From Ponticaulis sp. (GTDB taxonomy: Bacteria > Pseudomonadota > Alphaproteobacteria > Caulobacterales > Hyphomonadaceae): a DNA stretch of 34,121 bases. The notes beneath the pieces are model-generated. The model did no database searches. It was given only the letters and a program-made list of their open reading frames with translations, and was not told the origin of the DNA. This document shows, piece after piece, positions 32,628-34,121 of the stretch. The stretch covers positions 249,461-283,581 of the forward strand of contig PBNO01000002.1 of NCBI GenBank assembly GCA_002723155.1, written 5' to 3'. The translations under genes were made by a program, and so were the position numbers. The stretch's first letter is position 1. The number at the start of each line of letters is the position of its first letter.

Positions 32628-32980
32628 CGATTTACCTTCCCTCACCTTGGGGTGGAATAAATTCCGTTGGGCAATGCACGCCCTTTATACGTTTCCTACC
32701 ACAGACTCTTTAAACCAGAGTTTCGCGTTTGCAGCAAAAAACCACTCAAACGGGGCGTATGGCAAGGATAAATATAGCATTATACATATTAGGAATAGCT
32801 GAAATTCGCACATGCCACACCGTTGACAACCCCGACTTTCCTCGGTCTTTGCTTACTTAGGCGAGACATTTAGTCCTAATTCTAAAACCAGTCTGGTCGG
32901 TCTAAGAATATGCTGCAACCGCTTACAGACCCGAAAAGGGCATAGGGGTTCAGGATATAGTTCAGCTCGGGGAGAATAGC
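32628..32980. promoter_or_regulatory. Divergent phaR-phaB control region with two TTGCAGCA motifs
   Basis: 353 bp without a gene. TTTGCAGCAAA at 32728-32738 is a perfect small palindrome around A. The reverse complement of its core, TGCTGCAA, occurs again at 32911-32918. PhaR proteins are known to bind TGC/GCA-rich sites, so both are candidates; this is inference. TTGACA at 32823-32828 may be a -35 element towards phaB, but I find no convincing -10. The 32760-32800 stretch is AT-rich. CGGGGAGAATAGC supplies the phaB ribosome site. Confidence 0.5.
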
Positions 32981-33706
32981 ATGAGCAAAGTAGCAGTCGT
33001 AACGGGTGGCACCCGTGGTATTGGTCGTTCAATCAGCGAACGCCTCGTCAAAGACGGATATAAGGTCGCGGCGACCTATGCCGGCAATGACGAAGCAGCG
33101 CAGGCCTGCGCAAAGGAAATCGGTGTTTCCGTATTCAAGTTTGACGTTGGCGATTTTGATGCCTGTGCAGAAGGCATCGCGAAAATTGAAGCAGAGCTCG
33201 GCCCGGTCGAAGTTCTGGTCAACAATGCCGGCATTACCTGGGATGCACCATTCCACAAAATGTCCAAGGAAGCCTGGCAGAAGGTCATCAATGTCGACCT
33301 AGATTCGGCTTTCAACATGACCCGCAATGTCTGGGAAGGCATGCGTGACCGTGGCTTTGGCCGCGTAGTCAACATTTCTTCCATCAACGGTCAGAAAGGC
33401 CAGTTCACACAAGCGAACTATTCTGCCGCTAAAGCAGGTCTGATCGGCTTCACCAAAGCGCTGGCGTATGAAGGCGCGAAAAAAGGCATCACGTCTAACG
33501 TGGTTGCGCCGGGCTATATCGACACTGAAATGCTCCAGGCGGTTAAACCTGAAGTTCTTCAAGGCATTATCGCGACAATTCCAAACGGCCGCCTCGGCAA
33601 GCCGGAAGAGATTGCAAGCATGGTTGCATACCTTGCGAGCGAAGAAGCAGCCTTCATCAATGGCGCGACCATGACGGTCAACGGCGCGCAATACATTGCC
33701 GGTTAA
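32981..33706 (+). CDS. phaB: Acetoacetyl-CoA reductase (NADPH-dependent)
   Basis: 241 residues, a short-chain dehydrogenase. The cofactor loop is VTGGTRGIGRSI; NNAGIT follows; catalytic residues are Asn104 (VINVDLDSAF), Ser134 (NISSINGQKGQF), Tyr147 and Lys151 (ANYSAAKAG). ISSINGQKGQFTQANYSAAKAG is characteristic of PhaB rather than FabG. It reduces acetoacetyl-CoA to (R)-3-hydroxybutyryl-CoA for polyhydroxybutyrate. The length is typical. phaA (thiolase) and phaC (synthase) are not in the window. It is divergent from phaR, which likely controls it. Confidence 0.95.
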   Translation: MSKVAVVTGGTRGIGRSISERLVKDGYKVAATYAGNDEAAQACAKEIGVSVFKFDVGDFDACAEGIAKIEAELGPVEVLVNNAGITWDAPFHKMSKEAWQKVINVDLDSAFNMTRNVWEGMRDRGFGRVVNISSINGQKGQFTQANYSAAKAGLIGFTKALAYEGAKKGITSNVVAPGYIDTEMLQAVKPEVLQGIIATIPNGRLGKPEEIASMVAYLASEEAAFINGATMTVNGAQYIAG

Positions 33707-33738
33707 GCCCTCTTAAAGGGAAAACACGGTTTAATTAC

Positions 33739-33785
33739 AGGCGGTAATGGGATGGTCAGGTAGACGCCCCATTGCCGCCTTTTTT
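33739..33785 (+). terminator. Rho-independent terminator of phaB
   Basis: AGGCGGTAATGGG (33739-33751) pairs with CCCATTGCCGCCT (33768-33780) over 13 positions with one G-U pair, followed by TTTTT. Confidence 0.9.
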
Positions 33786-33803
33786 GTTAGTCATAACATC
33801 AGC

Positions 33804-34121
33804 ATGAACACATCCCTCGCCAGCAAACTTAAAACAGGACTTTTCTGTCTCGCCGCTGCCACCAGCAGCGCGTTGGCGATGCCTGCATTTGCGCAGGATG
33901 CGTCAGACGAGGCAAGCTTCCCGCATCTGTTTGCAGGTAACCCGATCTTCCGGGATGGCCTGACCGGATTTCAAACGCTCGACGGCCGTGGCTTCAGCAT
34001 GGAACGTCAGGGAAATGTCACCCTGTTTCATATGAGCGGACAGACAGAAGTCTGGGCTCTGGAATCGGTACCCGGCCCACGCGGTGATGAGTTTCTGAAA
34101 AATGACAATGGCCGCATATTT
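33804..34121 (+). CDS. Secreted protein of unknown function (partial, C-terminus outside window)
   Basis: An open frame of 106 codons from ATG 33804 runs to the window end. It starts with a clear signal peptide (MNTSLASKLKTGLFCLAAAT ... MPAFAQ, cleavage about residue 31). The mature start (DASDEASFPHLFAGNPIFRDGLTGFQTLDGRGFSMERQGNVTLFHMSGQTEVWALE) shows beta-strand-like patterns. I do not recognise the family. No strong ribosome site precedes it, so the start is moderately certain; the signal peptide supports it. Confidence 0.65.
   Translation, partial: MNTSLASKLKTGLFCLAAATSSALAMPAFAQDASDEASFPHLFAGNPIFRDGLTGFQTLDGRGFSMERQGNVTLFHMSGQTEVWALESVPGPRGDEFLKNDNGRIF

Noticed and set aside
32648-32672. 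GGAATA before phaR as an ECF site
   Set aside because: The correctly spaced -10 position reads TGCA rather than CGTC, and the orientation does not face phaR.

Overview
The window looks like chromosomal DNA of an alphaproteobacterium, most likely Caulobacterales/Hyphomonadaceae-like. This rests on gene families and gene order (DUF4164-zapA beside tkt, an alphaproteobacterial-type 6S RNA in front of 5-formyl-THF cyclo-ligase, a TIGR00282/YmdB phosphoesterase, amt-ftsK-lolA, PhaR/PhaB) and is an inference, not a database result. I see no phage, insertion sequence, CRISPR array, tRNA or rRNA gene.

Layout. 1-1025 (-): LuxR-type HTH fused to an alpha/beta hydrolase, cut by the window edge, with a perfect palindrome just upstream and an orphan + strand terminator (possible small RNA) behind it. 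1278-4022: transketolase (-), divergent from DUF4164 and zapA (+). 4059-9258: an envelope-related accessory block holding an Ala-rich secreted protein, an outer-membrane beta-barrel, an S8 serine protease, an ECF sigma factor, its membrane-anchored anti-sigma and a lipoprotein. 9318-14506 (-): a chemoreceptor, a secreted stand-alone TonB C-terminal domain, and a large MscS-type channel. 14592-15364: 6S RNA and fthC. In many proteobacteria these follow zapA directly, so about 10.5 kb appears to sit inside a normally tight locus. 15505-25001: a second chemoreceptor, YmdB-like phosphoesterase, two tandem GYF_2/DUF4328 membrane proteins, yebC, a lipoprotein, a PP2C-like phosphatase and a third chemoreceptor. 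25057-31958: a UbiH-type hydroxylase (-), amt, ftsK, a Tyr-rich secreted protein (-) and lolA. 32019-34121: phaR (-), phaB (+) and the start of a secreted protein.

The most interesting observation is a candidate ECF regulon readable from the sequence. The same bipartite element, GGAATA-N15-CGTC with exactly the same spacing, stands upstream of the ECF sigma gene, of the Ala-rich protein/beta-barrel pair, and 23 kb away of the Tyr-rich secreted protein. The sigma-gene copy lies so close to its ATG that the message would be nearly leaderless. Together with the neighbouring S8 protease, anti-sigma factor and lipoprotein this suggests an undescribed envelope-response system. Other points of note are the LuxR/hydrolase fusion with its palindrome, the orphan terminator, a 17-base-arm imperfect hairpin before ftsK, and TTGCAGCA motifs between phaR and phaB.
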